From contig OZ017758.1 of the NCBI GenBank assembly GCA_963969365.1, positions 744,001-808,000 of the forward strand: 64,000 nt of DNA, read 5' to 3'. The DNA is from Asterochloris sp. CNOR1. Taxonomy: Eukaryota; Chlorophyta; Trebouxiophyceae; Trebouxiales; Trebouxiaceae. The position numbers were made by a program, and so were the translations under genes. The notes below the pieces were generated by a model. The model was not told the DNA's origin and did not search any database. It was given only the letters and a program-made list of their open reading frames with translations. Of the stretch, positions 34,124 to 45,351 are shown piece by piece. How positions within the stretch are numbered: the first letter of the stretch is position 1; each line of letters starts with the position of its first letter.

Positions 34124-37100
34124 CTAGCTCATCATAGCAAAGGGTGCCCCCTTGCCGTCGTCAAACAGAGGCACCTCCAGTGATCGGTCTATCTCGATCT
34201 CCTGCATGCAGCAAGCAACGTCAGCTGTTCTCCATATGTTTGCTGCTTGTGGATGAGCCTGAGGTGGCACGACGCATGTGCAATGCAGAGGCAGCGGCCT
34301 ATGACTCACATCACTAACGTCTGGGAGGACAGGTGCTGTAGCAGCACCAACAGGGGCCTGAGGGCTGACAGTCTGTGCTGCTGCGAAGGGCGGGATCCTG
34401 GGTCTGCATGCTGCTGGGAGGGCAGGCTTCCCCCGGTCCCCAGCACTGGCAGAGGAGTTGGAGCAGAGGCAGCCTGCACAGGCGAGAGTTGCAAGTCAGC
34501 ATGGACACACACTACAGCCAACCCAAGGACGAGAACCTCACACAGCCCATGTCTATTTTGCATGTCAAAACTTGGCACTGTGCAGCTCGTTTGCAACCTA
34601 CCCAATACAGTGAGCAGAACTTGTCATAAGCCTCATCCTTGTCGTCTGAGGAGGGCAGGGGCAGGCCGGGCGGGGGCCGCACCAGGGCTTGCTGGTCCTC
34701 ATACTGCAGGCACACAACAGGGATCGGTGTCAGGCAGCTCGTCAAGAGCATGGTAGTACCAGTGGTAGTTGTGTTCAGGAAGGCATTATCCAATTCAAAC
34801 ACAAGCAACTGTCACCAAGCCACCATGTGCAGTGAGCAGATCAACCAGGATGCCCCGAGAGCACTGCTTTGAGCCGAGGCACATGCATTGTGCGAGACCT
34901 GCTCAGGCTCCAGGATGTTGCAGGGCACGTCCTCGTCGTCTGAGGAAGGCGAGGGCAGGCTGGGCGGGGGCCACAGCGGGGCATGCTGGTCCTCACACTG
35001 CAGGCACTGAACAGGCATCAGTGTCAGGCAGGTGGTCAAGAGCACGGCAGAGGCAATGATGCGCTGGAAGGCATTGTCTAGCTCATCTACAAGTGCTGTC
35101 ACCAAGCCACCATGTGCAGTGAGCAGATCAACCAGGATGCCCCAAGAGCACTGCTTTGAGCCGAGGCACATGCATTGTGCGAGACCTGCTCAGGGCGGGA
35201 GTCGTCGCAGGCCTCATCCTCGTCTGAGGAGGGCAGGGGCAGGCCGGGCGGGGGCCGCAGCGTGGCACCCAGGTCTTGAGCCTCAGCTGTTGCCTTCAGG
35301 TCCTGAAACTGCAGGCATAGAACAGGCATCACTTTCAGGCAGCTGGTCAAGAGCATGGTGGTGGTACTGGTGTGCAGGAAGGCAGTGTCCACTCCAAATA
35401 CAAGTGACTGTTACCAAGCCAGTCAGTACGACGATCTGATGGAGCAGGGTGCCCCAAGAGCGCTGCTGTGAGCAGAGGCACATGCACAGTGCGAGACCTG
35501 CTCAGGGTATGGGCTGTCGCAGGGCTTTCTCTCGTCGTCAGCGAAGTGCAGGGCCAGGCCGGGCGGGGTGCGCAGCAGGGCATCTGGGTCAAGCCCCCCA
35601 TCAGTTGCCTCCAGGTCCTGGTACTAAAGGCACACAACAGGCATCAGTGTCGGGCGGCTGGTCAAGAGCATGGTACTGGTGATGATGTGCAGGAAGGCAT
35701 GTCCGATTCATATACAAGTGACCTCCTACTGAGCCGGTAAGCGGCGCTACAGACAGGAGAGGAGCCTCACCTGCTGGCACTCGCATGCTGAAGCAGGCGT
35801 TCGCCCCCTGATCCCAACAGCGCATCATGCACAGGCATGCAACCTCACCTCCCAAGACAGGTCAAGGTCTCCATAACAAGCACCAACAGGGGCGCAGGGG
35901 CCGACGGTTAGTGCTGCTGAGAAGGACAGGTCCTTCTCAGCAGGTCTGATGATGCATGCTGCTGGGAGGGCAGGCTTCGTGAGGGCTGCCGCAATGTGCA
36001 CTGAGGCCACCTCAATGAGACTGGCAGACTCCACTGCCAGTGCAAGCCTGCAAAGGAGAGCACTTGAGTAGAGCAGATGTTCTATGTCGCTCTGCCATGG
36101 TCAAGAAACCACTCAACTCTGAGTATGGAGCTTCCTGAACCAGTGCAATTTGTTTGTTTCACCTGTCAGGGCAGTCCACAGACTGGCAAAGGAGTTGAAG
36201 GGGCTGCTGGAGCAGGGGTCATACTCCAGGGCAGCCTGCACAGGTGAGAATTGCAAGTCAGCATGAACACATACTAGCCAAGCCAGGACTGCCTATGTCT
36301 CTTTTGCATATCAGAAGTTGGCACTGTGCAGCTCCTTTGCAATCCACACAGTGAACAGATCAAGCAGGATGCCCCAAGAGCACTGCCATGAGCTGAGCTA
36401 CATGGATGTTGCGAGACCTGCTTAGGCTCTGGGATGTCGCAGGGCATATCCTCATCTTCTGAGGGTAGGCTGGGCAGGGGGCCCAGCAGGGCATCCAAGT
36501 CCTCATACTGCAGGCACAGAACAAGCATCAGTGTCAGGCAGCTGGTCAGGAGCATAGTACTTGTGATGACGTGCAGCAAGGCAGTGTCCAACTACCTGTG
36601 ACGGTCCCCAAGCCAGTGAGCTGCACCAGGACAGGAGAGGGGCCGCACCTGCTGGCATGCGCACCTTGAAGCAGGCATGTGCCCTCTGACTCCAACAGCC
36701 GCATAATAGCGCAAGTGCATCCTGTCCAGACATGCAGCCTTACCTCCCAGAAGAAAGGTGGGAGGTCCAGCTTGTCGCAGACAGCAGCATCAGGGCCGCG
36801 GGGGCTGGCGGGTGTGGACTGGGTCAGGCGCATGGGGCTGAGGCGCAGACTGCTGGAGTTGATGGGGCGGCGGCATGCACTGCTCAGGGGGCCTGGAGAG
36901 ATGTTTCCCGCAATCTGCAGGGTCTGCACAACAATGGCCAGGCTGACATGGCTGATAACACCAAGTCAGGGCATACGACATGCTAGGCACTTGCAGACGC
37001 CAAGGGCTGGGCCTCTCTGGGCCCAATGCCTTCCCTCAAGCGCCCAGACATGCAGGCAGGGGCATCGCAGAATCTGTGAAGGGCACTGAGCCTCTTTGAG

Positions 37101-38275
37101 CAGCTGCGACTTCAGACTGGCAGGCACTTACCTTCTGCCACCTGCTCCTCGGGCGGGAGATCAGTGCGGGGGTGATGCTGACAGTCCCGAGCTCCTCAGG
37201 CTGTCTGATCAGTAGGACAGGGGAGGGTGGGAAAGCCACATCGCTCTGCGAGGAGAGCATGCACATCAGTGACACGCAGCAGCAGGCGAGGGAGCTGCAG
37301 AGTGGGCTGGCGGCAGCCATGCTCACCGTCACGTTGGATGTCTCATGGCTCAGCAGAGCAGGTGCTGTTGCCTGGGTGTCTGGTGGAGTGGCCTCTTGAG
37401 GCACTCGTGCTACAAAGCCGCCCACTGGTGTGTCTGCGAACAGTGAACGGCTGATCTGCTCTGTGGGTCTGCACACACCAGAGCCCTGCAGGGGCAGCCA
37501 AACCATGTCAGGACAGGCACTTTGTAGAAAGGGGCAGTGTGTGGCCTGTGCATGCAAGTTTCTTGCCTGCCGCCCTGCTGGACATCCTACTGGAGACACT
37601 GGCTTGATCTCGGAGGTCTCCTCTGGCTGTGGCCAGGGGGTCCAGGCCTGCAGCGAATGGAACAGGGCTTGGTCCGATCGCCATCCTTGTGATCTTCCCC
37701 CCGGAGCAGCCGCTCTGCGAGCTAACTCACCGGCGCGGAGGTGGGCAGCTGGTCACTGAAAGACGTCGCTCGTGGGACCGCAGGGGCATCAATGTCAACC
37801 TCTGGACCGCTGCTCTGTGCCCTGACGAACATCTGGGGCCTGCAGCAGCACAAGGGAATGTATGAAGGAGCCCACAGTCCAGCATGTCTATAGCTAGCTT
37901 GCAGTCCAGTCACCTGGACTCCTCTTGTTCACTGAACAGGCTTTTCAGCGCATGCACAAAGCTTGAGGGCTTGGTCACAGGTGCCTGCAGCAGCACCTTG
38001 CAAGTAAGCAGGCTGGCCCTGCAGTGATACATGCCACTGAGTCAGCAATGCTGCACCTGCTTGCTCGTGCCAATTGCTGCGCCTGCCCAAGTGGCTGGCT
38101 GGCTCCATGTCATGTTGCCAGGTGCCTCCAGGAGAGCCACAATCATCTGCAGGCAGCAGCCATTGCATGCCAAAGGTTTGACCAAGCCTGCCATGCGTGA
38201 GGATTCTGCCCACACCTCCTGCGTCACGTGCAGCTGGGGCTGTACCTCGACTAACGTGCTGGTACTGGAGCCCAT
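34124..38275 (-). CDS. Unidentified protein with five tandemly duplicated acidic/proline-rich exons
   Basis: I assembled 17 exons (complement): 38246-38275, 38057-38146, 37914-37984, 37731-37839, 37567-37647, 37327-37485, 37132-37245, 36744-36914, 36418-36507, 36163-36235, 35849-36033, 35498-35623, 35186-35308, 34899-34997, 34602-34703, 34315-34473, 34124-34201. They close to 619 residues. Exons 9, 12, 13, 14 and 15 are homologous modules, phase 0 at both ends; examples are LRPPPGLPLPSSDEDEA and LPSEDEDMPCDIPEPKQ. Exon 8 ends LDLPPFFWE and exon 11 ends GDLDLSWE, so a larger block was also copied. No known domain, signal peptide or membrane segment is seen; the protein looks intrinsically disordered. 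The last exon, EIEIDRSLEVPLFDDGKGAP, is not duplicated. Exon 5 may use a GC donor. I do not recognise the family; whether all modules are spliced into one mRNA is unknown. Confidence 0.65.
34602..34703 (-). repeat. Duplicated exon module A
   Basis: Module begins YEDQQALVRPPPGLPLPSSD. It differs from its sisters at the 3' end: after about 28 codons it continues into sequence homologous to the intron that follows module E and uses a new donor, GTAGGT. Confidence 0.75.
34899..34997 (-). repeat. Duplicated exon module B
   Basis: 33 codons, beginning CEDQHAPLWPPPSLPSPSSD and ending EPEQ before a GTCTCGCAC donor. The intron after module B (plus strand about 34805-34898) is nearly identical to that after module C (about 35092-35185), pointing to a recent duplication. 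Confidence 0.8.
35186..35308 (-). repeat. Duplicated exon module C
   Basis: 41 codons; FQDLKATAEAQDLGATLRPP then PGLPLPSSDEDEACDD and PEQ before GTCTCGCAC. It is longer than B because it keeps the insert also seen in module D. Confidence 0.8.
35498..35623 (-). repeat. Duplicated exon module D
   Basis: 42 codons; YQDLEATDGGLDPDALLRTP then PGLALHFADDERKPCD and PEQ. Its acceptor has changed from CTGCAG to CCTTTAG but still ends in AG. Confidence 0.7.
36418..36507 (-). repeat. Duplicated exon module E
   Basis: 30 codons, YEDLDALLGPLPSLPSEDED then MPCDIPEPKQ before a GTCTCGCAA donor. It is separated from module D by about 800 bp that includes copies of other parts of the unit. Confidence 0.8.
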
Positions 38276-38524
38276 GCTTGTCAAGGCGGTCTTTAGTGTT
38301 TCAAGCTCTCCCAAGGGGATCCGGAGACAAGCGCTCGTAGTGCAAGGGTGAGCTGCGAAGGGTGCTTCGGCAACAACTTGCGTCGAGAATGGTTGCCAGA
38401 TCAGATCTTGACTGGGAATCTGAGACGTCTACTTGTCTTCCGGCCGCTCTCTGAAGTTACAGATAGGCTGCAGCGTTCAAGTAACCCTACTGCATTTGCC
38501 GTCCGTGTATTGAGTGCTGTCAGC
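38276..38524. promoter_or_regulatory. Divergent promoter region, exon-array gene / DDX10
   Basis: 249 bp between the inferred ATG of the minus-strand gene (38275) and that of DDX10 (38525). No specific element recognised. Confidence 0.45.
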
Positions 38525-41500
38525 ATGGTAAAGCGCAAGCGAGTAGGGCCCCAAGGTGGTAGTGGCCATCTGAAGAAGTCTTTGGCAGAGGCTCAGGAGA
38601 TCAGACAGCTGCAGTCCAGGATACAGGAGGGAGCTCCCCCTCCCAAGACAAACGTCCTGTCAGCAGGAGATCAAGCTCCAATCAATGGCACCAGCTGGGC
38701 GACAGCCAAGCGATTTGAGGAGTTGCCGCTATCACAATATACAAAGGTACTTCGTGTGCCCTGCAGACAGGGGCCCTGAGTGCTGCACTTCACCCATCTG
38801 CAAGCCCCCAACCTATGAAAGCTGGTTTGCAGGACGAGCTGAAGTCTCATGGCTTTGAGCATCTGACCGCCATTCAGCGGGCTGCCCTGCCCCACGCCCT
38901 GGCTGGCCGTGATGTCCTTGGAGCTGCCAAGACTGGCAGTGGGAAGACGCTGGCCTTCCTGATCCCAGTGAGCCATCACATTCCAACAACCTCGCGCCGT
39001 CTCTGTTGTATTGAGAGTCCTGCTGCACACTGCAGCCACACATGCAGCCCATCATGCTGCACAGGCTAGCCACTTGCCCTGGCATCACCCAGGCCGCCAG
39101 CAGCAGCTCCACCCCCCTCCTGCTCAGGCTGTGGTGGTGGTGCAGATGCTGGAGCACCTTTATCGGCTGCAATGGAGCCGCCTGGACGGGCTGGGGGCTC
39201 TGGTGATCACCCCCACCCGGGAGCTGGCCCTCCAGATCTTTGAGGAGTTGCGCAAAGTGGGCAAACGCCACGAGCTCAGTGCGGGCCTGCTGGTGGGAGG
39301 CAAGAAGGTCAAGCAGGAGCAGCAGGCTGTGCATGGTGAGCCTGTGAGGCAGCCTGCGTGCCTACAGACGCCTGCCGTCTGCTTGGCTCACACAAGTCGG
39401 TGATCGGTGAGTGCAGGACGTTGGTGGTGTTTTGAGCTGCAGCCTCTGCATGGGACACATGAGTCTGCAGAAGCAGGCTGAGTCTCCCCCCTGCAGGTGG
39501 TCCCAAGCTGCCAGCTGTCCGCAGAAGTAGACCGCCTTTTGACGGCAAATAGGTTAGGCTTCACATGCAATCAAGCATCTGCTTCCTGATGCCTGGGGCC
39601 CGCCCGTGCAGGAATGAACATCCTGGTGTGTACCCCTGGGAGGCTGCTGCAGCACATGGACGAGACGCCTGGCTTCGATGCCAGCCAGCTGCAGGCTCTT
39701 GTGCTGGATGAGGCTGACAGGATTCTGGACATGGTGAATCTGCTGCAATCCAACCCTCCACGAAGGGTGTTCTTTCAAGCTCTGCCACGCATTAGGCCCA
39801 GCAGCGACCATTGCTTTTCATGTGCAGCTGCTGCCAGCCATTGCTGCTGCGTTCCAGCCTGATGTGCAGCCACATCATGCCATCAGATGCCAGTCTACTA
39901 CCAGCACGTTGAAGTGGCTGGACTCCTGCCCCCCGCAGGGTTTGCCAGCACTACAAAGTTGGCGCAATCTCTGCTCCCGCAGGGCTTCTCAGCGTCTGTG
40001 AATGCCATCCTTGACTTCTTGCCCCGGCAGCGCCAGACCATGCTGTTCTCAGCCACCCAGACTAAGTCGGTCAAGGACCTGGCCCGCCTGAGCCTGGCAG
40101 ATCCCGAGTACATCTCTGCCCACGCAGAGGCTGCTGCACCCACGCCGCTGAAGCTGCAGCAGGTGGGTCTGGGATGCCAGGCGGCTGCGTCTGCTTTGGA
40201 TGTGTCTGCATGGGTCACAAAGTGAGTAGTTTGGCATCATGAGGACCAAGCACCACAAGCAGGGAGACTTGGGGTGCCACGCACTGTGCATGGCGCCATG
40301 GCTGTCAAGCCTTCACAGGCATCGCTGCCCAGAAGCATTCAGCTCATAACGCTGGCACTCACTGTGTGTCACCTGCAGATGGGCTTATGGGCATGCTGCC
40401 CCAGCCACTGACCCCAAAGTGGCTGTCCACCCTCCAGGCCTATGCAAATGTGCGCCCTGCCTGACCAGCAAGCCCCCCAGCCACTGACAGCAGCCTGCGC
40501 GCCCGCCCTGCAGGCCTACATGGTGTGCGCTCTGCCCGACAAGCTCAACCTGCTGTGGTCCTTCATAAAAACCCACCTGGAGGCCAAGGTGGTCGTCTTC
40601 CTGTCAACCTGCAAGCAGGTCAAATTCGTGTACGAGGCTTTCCGCAAGCTGCGCCCAGGGGTGCCCCTCCGCTGCCTGCATGGCAAGATGAAGCAAATGA
40701 AGCGCATGGCAGTCTTCTATGACTTTTGCCAGGTAGGCCTCTGTTGCTGTGATAGGTGGGGGCCGCCATAAATATCGCACAGCTGCGATTTACCGCGTAT
40801 CAAGGTGGCTCTTATGTTCAACTTCACAGCAAAGTGAAGCAGGTCGAGTACACTGTTGACCTTACTCTGAGGCTGTCATGAAACCCGCTGCACAGCAGCC
40901 TGAGGCTGTTGAGCTCTCGCAATGGTCCGCAACTTCTACCTCGTGTGCCTTCGGGTCTACCTTCTGGGTCTGCAGTCAGTCCCAGCTGCTTGGCAGCATG
41001 CATAGACGTGGGAGAATGGGGGCTCATCAGCATGAGCAGCTTCTGATTGCAGTGCCTGCTTTCAGCAGGGCCTCATCTGCCATGCCTGTATCTGGCAGCC
41101 TTTGCTCAGGAGGCACAGCATGTGCAACCATTTCAATTCTGCTCGGTCTCGCCATCCAAGAGCGGTGCCAAGCAAGCTACATGCCCCTTGCCTGCCGCAG
41201 GCCAAGACTGGCAGCATCCTGTTTGCTACGGACATTGCAGCGAGGGGCCTGGACTTCCCCACTGTCAACTGGGTGGTTCAAGTGGACTGTCCGGAGGACG
41301 TGGACGCCTACATCCATCGCGTGGGGCGCACTGCGCGCTACATATCAGGTAAGTTTGCCGATGCTGCATTGGTCTGTGGCCCCAGAAGGCATCTGCTTCA
41401 CCTGCGGTCCGCAAAGCATTCTAGTATGTTTGCGGTTGTGGCACTTGCAGATTGCTGCATTTAGGTGTTGCACCATCGGCCAGTCAGGTTGAGGCATGCC

Positions 41501-44500
41501 CTGGCTGAGGCCGCTGCTGGCCCCAGCCCACCTGCATTCTGCTTGACACAGTTGCACAAGCTGTTGTGCTCTGTCCCAGTATTGAGAGCAGGGCCCGATC
41601 CATGCCTCGGCTCAGCCTGGTCTGCTGGCGGTGCAGCTGGCTGCTTTGCAGCCACCTGACCTGCCGGAATGACCCCTGATTGCCCCGACGTCTGCCCTGC
41701 AGAGGGCAAGGCGCTGATGTTCCTGCTGCCCAGCGAGCAGGAGGCCATGCTGAGGAGTCTGGCCGCCAGGCGCATCCCCATCAACGGAATCAAGGCCAAC
41801 CCCAGCAAGACTCAGGAGATCACAGGGTCCCTGCAGGCCCTGCTCTCAAAGACACCGGAGCTCAAGGTGCGCTGCTGTGCGAAGACCCTTTCGTTGGCCA
41901 GGTGAAAACCTAGCACCAATGCCGAGCGTGTCTCTAAGCAGTCACTCCCAGGCTGTGGCGTGTGATATCTCCTTGCAAATTCAAGCATGAGGGTCTGCCA
42001 TGCCAGAGCTGTTCTGCCTGGTGGGCACTCCTTTGGACAATGCCAGCATCTCGGGGCGCCACATTCCTCTGCAGCGTGACAGCCTCCTCACAGCTGCTGC
42101 ACTGACCTTGATCCTGCCAGTCTCCCTTTACTGTCATGTCAAAGTATGACTTCCCAGCTCAAATACTTCCACCACGAGCTGGCTTCATGCGCCCTCGTGA
42201 TCTCACAGGCATTGTGATCTCAACAGGCATGCTGGATTGCTGTCCCCCCCTGGTACCCTCACATACAGTGTGTTCACAGGTTTGGTCCAGGAGCTGGCCC
42301 AGCATGCCTGATCCCTCTGGACTTACCCAGAGTCTCCAAGCGGAAGTGCCACTATGGTCATAGATGCCGTCCCTGCAGCAGCTGGCCCACCGTGTCTCGA
42401 TCACCTCGCCGCCTGGCTTGCCTTGACTTCCAGGGGCAAGTGCAACCATGAGCTCTGATTCCCTTCCCTGCAGGAGCTGGCCCAGCGTGTCTCGCTCACT
42501 CTGCCACTTGGCTTCCTTCAAGCTTTCAAGAGTGCAACCATGACCTCTGATTCCCTCCCCTGCAGGAGCTGGCCCAGCGTGCCCTGGTAGCCTACCTGCG
42601 CTCCGTTTTTCTGCAGCCTGACAGAGCGGTGTTTGATGTGACCCAGCTGCCAGCGTCTGAGTACGCCCTATCCCTGGGCCTGTCCACCGCCCCCAAACTG
42701 CGCTTCCTCAGGAGGGCCGGTCGCAAGGTTCATGAGGTCAGTCAAGGTGGAGACTGGACCCATTGCAGCATGCAGGCAGCCTGTGGGAGCCCTACAAAGC
42801 GGGTCAAGAGGTGCTGGACGATTGGGCAGGAGTGAAGACAACTGATCTGGAATCCTAGGGTCATGTGTCTTGCCCAGCATTGCTTCGACATTGCTACAGT
42901 CAGACATTGCTTCGACAATGTTCCAGTCAGGTTCCTGGCCTGTGAGATGCTGCAGGCACCCCAGCTTCTTCAAGTTTAGGGGAACGTTACTTAGCTTGCT
43001 GCCTGCGTGTGCTGCAGGTGTCTGTGGGCGGCGGCAGTGCACTCCAGGAGAATGTCCCAGAGGTTCAGGAGCAGCCCCAGCTTGAAGCGCGTCAGAGCGG
43101 CTTCAAGCTGCAGGAGCCCTCCACTGCAGCAGCTGCCGGGCAGGATACAGAGCCGCAGTTGCCGGCTGTGCTTGCTTCTGGGCACGGCAATGATGGGTCA
43201 ACAGCATCAGTCTCTGACTCTGAGGATGACCTGCTGACTGTGAAGCGCTGCGACGTGCTGCGAGTGGCCCCAGCTGCCAGGTGCGCACCATCAGACCTAG
43301 CACCCACATTCTCTGTACCACCGGCAATTGATATTTAAGCCCTTTTCCAGGAAGCTTTGCTGTCTGGTAGTTGGTGCCTGCGCTTACTCCTGCCATGACC
43401 GCAGCAGCACCTCTGTCCCCTTTGAGATATAGCCAACTCTCATGGGCCGCAGGCCCCTGCTGTATGGCTCAAAGCAGTCAGGGCTTGTACGATGCACCCT
43501 GTGCAGCCCCTCACAGGGTAGCGCATTTGACCAGGTGAAAGGTGCATTGATGGACCCTACAGTCGCGCCTGCTGCCATGTTTCCACTCATTGTTCTCAGC
43601 TGCTGCAGGGTGTCTGAGGGTGGGCCCTTCGACCAGCTTGAGGGCGTGCTGATGGACCGCGTGCAGTTGAGGGGCAAAAAGCGAGCCAAGCTTCGCATTG
43701 ACCCCCATCGCACAGCAGGCGGCAAGCTCGTCTTTGACGAGGCGGGGGCTGCCATGCAGCCACTGGAGCTGCTGGCACAAGACGAGCTGGGCAGGTCAGT
43801 TGCCTGTGGAGCCTTGCAGCTTGCAGCATGCTGAGCCATTCAGGGTAAGATGGCATGCTGCTGGGCATGGTGCATGCAGGCCAGCCTGCAGGTCAACCCA
43901 CATTCATTGTGGGCCTGAGAGTGTTACATCCCACCAGGGTCAGGCATGGCACAGCTGCACAATGCTTACTGCAAGCAGGGCTGAGCCTATGACACAGGTG
44001 CAGGGTCTGGCAGCCCACTGCATGCGCTGCCATGGAGAGCACAGTTTCGCCACAGCACTTTGGCAGGCTGCCTGTGGACTGGTACAGGCCGAGCTCGGCA
44101 GGGCACCATGTGCAGACATGTGGCGCGACGTCACAATACCTTGTGCTGCATTAAGGCCCTTAGTCACCATTGTGCCAGGCAGACCTTCTGGCATTCACTC
44201 TTAAGTCCCTGCACATGCATGCACTCTGTGCGCAGCTCAGTCACGCAAGAGCCATGTATGGAACCCCTTACGGCTTCCGCTGACCAGCAGCCGCATAAGC
44301 ATTGCCTTGAAGGCCTGTCTGCCCCCAGTCGCCTGCAGCCTTTATGTGCCCCTGCCTCTACCTGCAGGGAGGACGTGAGTGATGAGACGATGCGCTCCCT
44401 GGGTCTGGATGCCGGCACCGCGCTGTCGGCGGCCCAGCGCTTCCAGCAGGTGGCTGCAGAGCTCAAGCGGCGGGACAGGCGAGACAGGCAGGAGCAGCAG

Positions 44501-45351
44501 GCACTGCGGCGGCAGGCGCGGCAGCTCAAGCGGGTGGGTGCTGCCACTGGTGTGTGGCCTCCACTGGTGTGCACGAGCCAGCCTTGCTCTGCTGCCGGAC
44601 GGGCCGCCACTGCATCTGGACAGTCTCTTGGCCTGCCAGAGCATGTCTGATGGGTGCCTACCACAATGGCTGCCTCACAGAGCATGAGGCTCACCTGGAG
44701 GGGTCGAACAGGCGTGCCGATGGACGCTGGCTATCTGCCGCAGCAGTCAGACCAGGAGGGCAAGCACAGGACAGAACAGACTCGGGTGTCTCTGCCCTAG
44801 ACGGCTGCCAATGATGTGAAAAATTCCACTTCTTGTTGACATGTGCTTCGGCTCCTCTTGCCGCTGCAGTGGGGAGACATAGTCATGCCGCTGCAGTGGG
44901 AAGACATAGTCCCTGTTGCGCTTTTGTGGACCCCAGGTGGTTTGTTGCACCTGCACGAGCTGCCCACTGGCGCATGCAGCCCCTCAGCCCTCCCAATCGC
45001 TCACCCATGGCTTTGGTGCTGCAGGCCAAGAGGCTGGCCCGTGAGGCGGAGACAGGGGCCAGCGCCCCTAAAGCAATCCTGGCCGGGGCAGCCCCAGACA
45101 GCGTCAGCGAGCCTGGCTCCGACGACGAGCTGCCGTCTGGCAGCTTCTCTGCCTCTGACGGAGACTCTGCCAGGGAGCAGTATGAGGGAGGCCTCAGCAG
45201 TGATGAGGAGGGGCCCCAGGCAGCTCGCGGCAGGCCTGAGGTGGCGCATGCCGGCATGCAGCGGCGAGCGCCCATGGATGCTGCAGGTGCTGGCACCCTC
45301 AGCCTGGCTGAGCAGGAGGCCTTGGCCCTCAGGCTCATGGGGGGAGCCTGA
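38525..45351 (+). CDS. DDX10: DDX10/Dbp4 DEAD-box RNA helicase (ribosome biogenesis)
   Basis: Thirteen exons: 38525-38746, 38833-38967, 39146-39335, 39612-39733, 39983-40162, 40514-40732, 41201-41348, 41703-41866, 42566-42736, 43018-43280, 43609-43794, 44368-44533, 45025-45351, giving 830 residues (human 875). Dbp4/DDX10 acts in the nucleolus in small-subunit rRNA processing, releasing U14 snoRNA. Helicase motifs in order: FEELPLSQY (Q-motif region), AAKTGSGKT (Walker A), [26 protein letters not shown] ([12 protein letters not shown]), [25 protein letters not shown]. The Dbp4-specific C-terminus follows: [32 protein letters not shown], and a final [15 protein letters not shown], the hallmark ending of DDX10. 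Several introns contain exon-end echoes (see repeats). Confidence 0.95.
39925..39955 (+). repeat. Intronic echo of DDX10 exon 5 acceptor
   Basis: CCCGCAGGGTTTGCCAGCAC echoes the true exon 5 start (CCCGCAGGGCTTCTCAGCGT at about 39976), 42 bp upstream. Both copies have a usable AG. Confidence 0.55.
40435..40472 (+). repeat. Intronic echo of DDX10 exon 6 start
   Basis: The stretch begins CAGGCCTATGCAAATGTGCG, then CCCTGCCTGACCAGCAAG. The true exon 6 start at about 40511 reads CAGGCCTACATGGTGTGCGC, then TCTGCCCGACAAGC. The copy is about 75 bp upstream and has an in-frame stop (TGA). Confidence 0.75.
42285..42565 (+). repeat. Tandem array of decoy starts of DDX10 exon 9
   Basis: The true exon 9 begins at 42566 with GAGCTGGCCCAGCGTG after CCTGCAG. 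Copies of the same acceptor and exon start occur at about 42287 (CCAGGAGCTGGCCCAGCATG), 42371 (CTGCAGCAGCTGGCCCACCG) and 42468 (CTGCAGGAGCTGGCCCAGCG). The last two units and the real one are spaced 93-97 bp and share flanking sequence (AGTGCAACCATGASCTCTGA), so this is a tandem duplication that includes intron plus exon start. Confidence 0.85.
43510..43558 (+). repeat. Intronic echo of DDX10 exon 11
   Basis: The stretch reads [13 protein letters not shown], matching [12 protein letters not shown] in the true exon 11 (43609 on), about 100 bp upstream. An AG precedes it (CTCACAG). Confidence 0.75.
44859..44912 (+). repeat. Tandem 27-bp repeat in DDX10 intron 12
   Basis: Two near-identical copies of GCCGCTGCAGTGGGGAGACA plus ATAGTCA sit head-to-tail in the last intron. 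Confidence 0.8.

Noticed and set aside
34300-36800. CRISPR-like or transposon repeat array
   Set aside because: The repeats are about 290 bp, contain exon-like coding segments flanked by consistent acceptors and donors, and lie in a eukaryotic gene; there are no terminal repeats or transposase.
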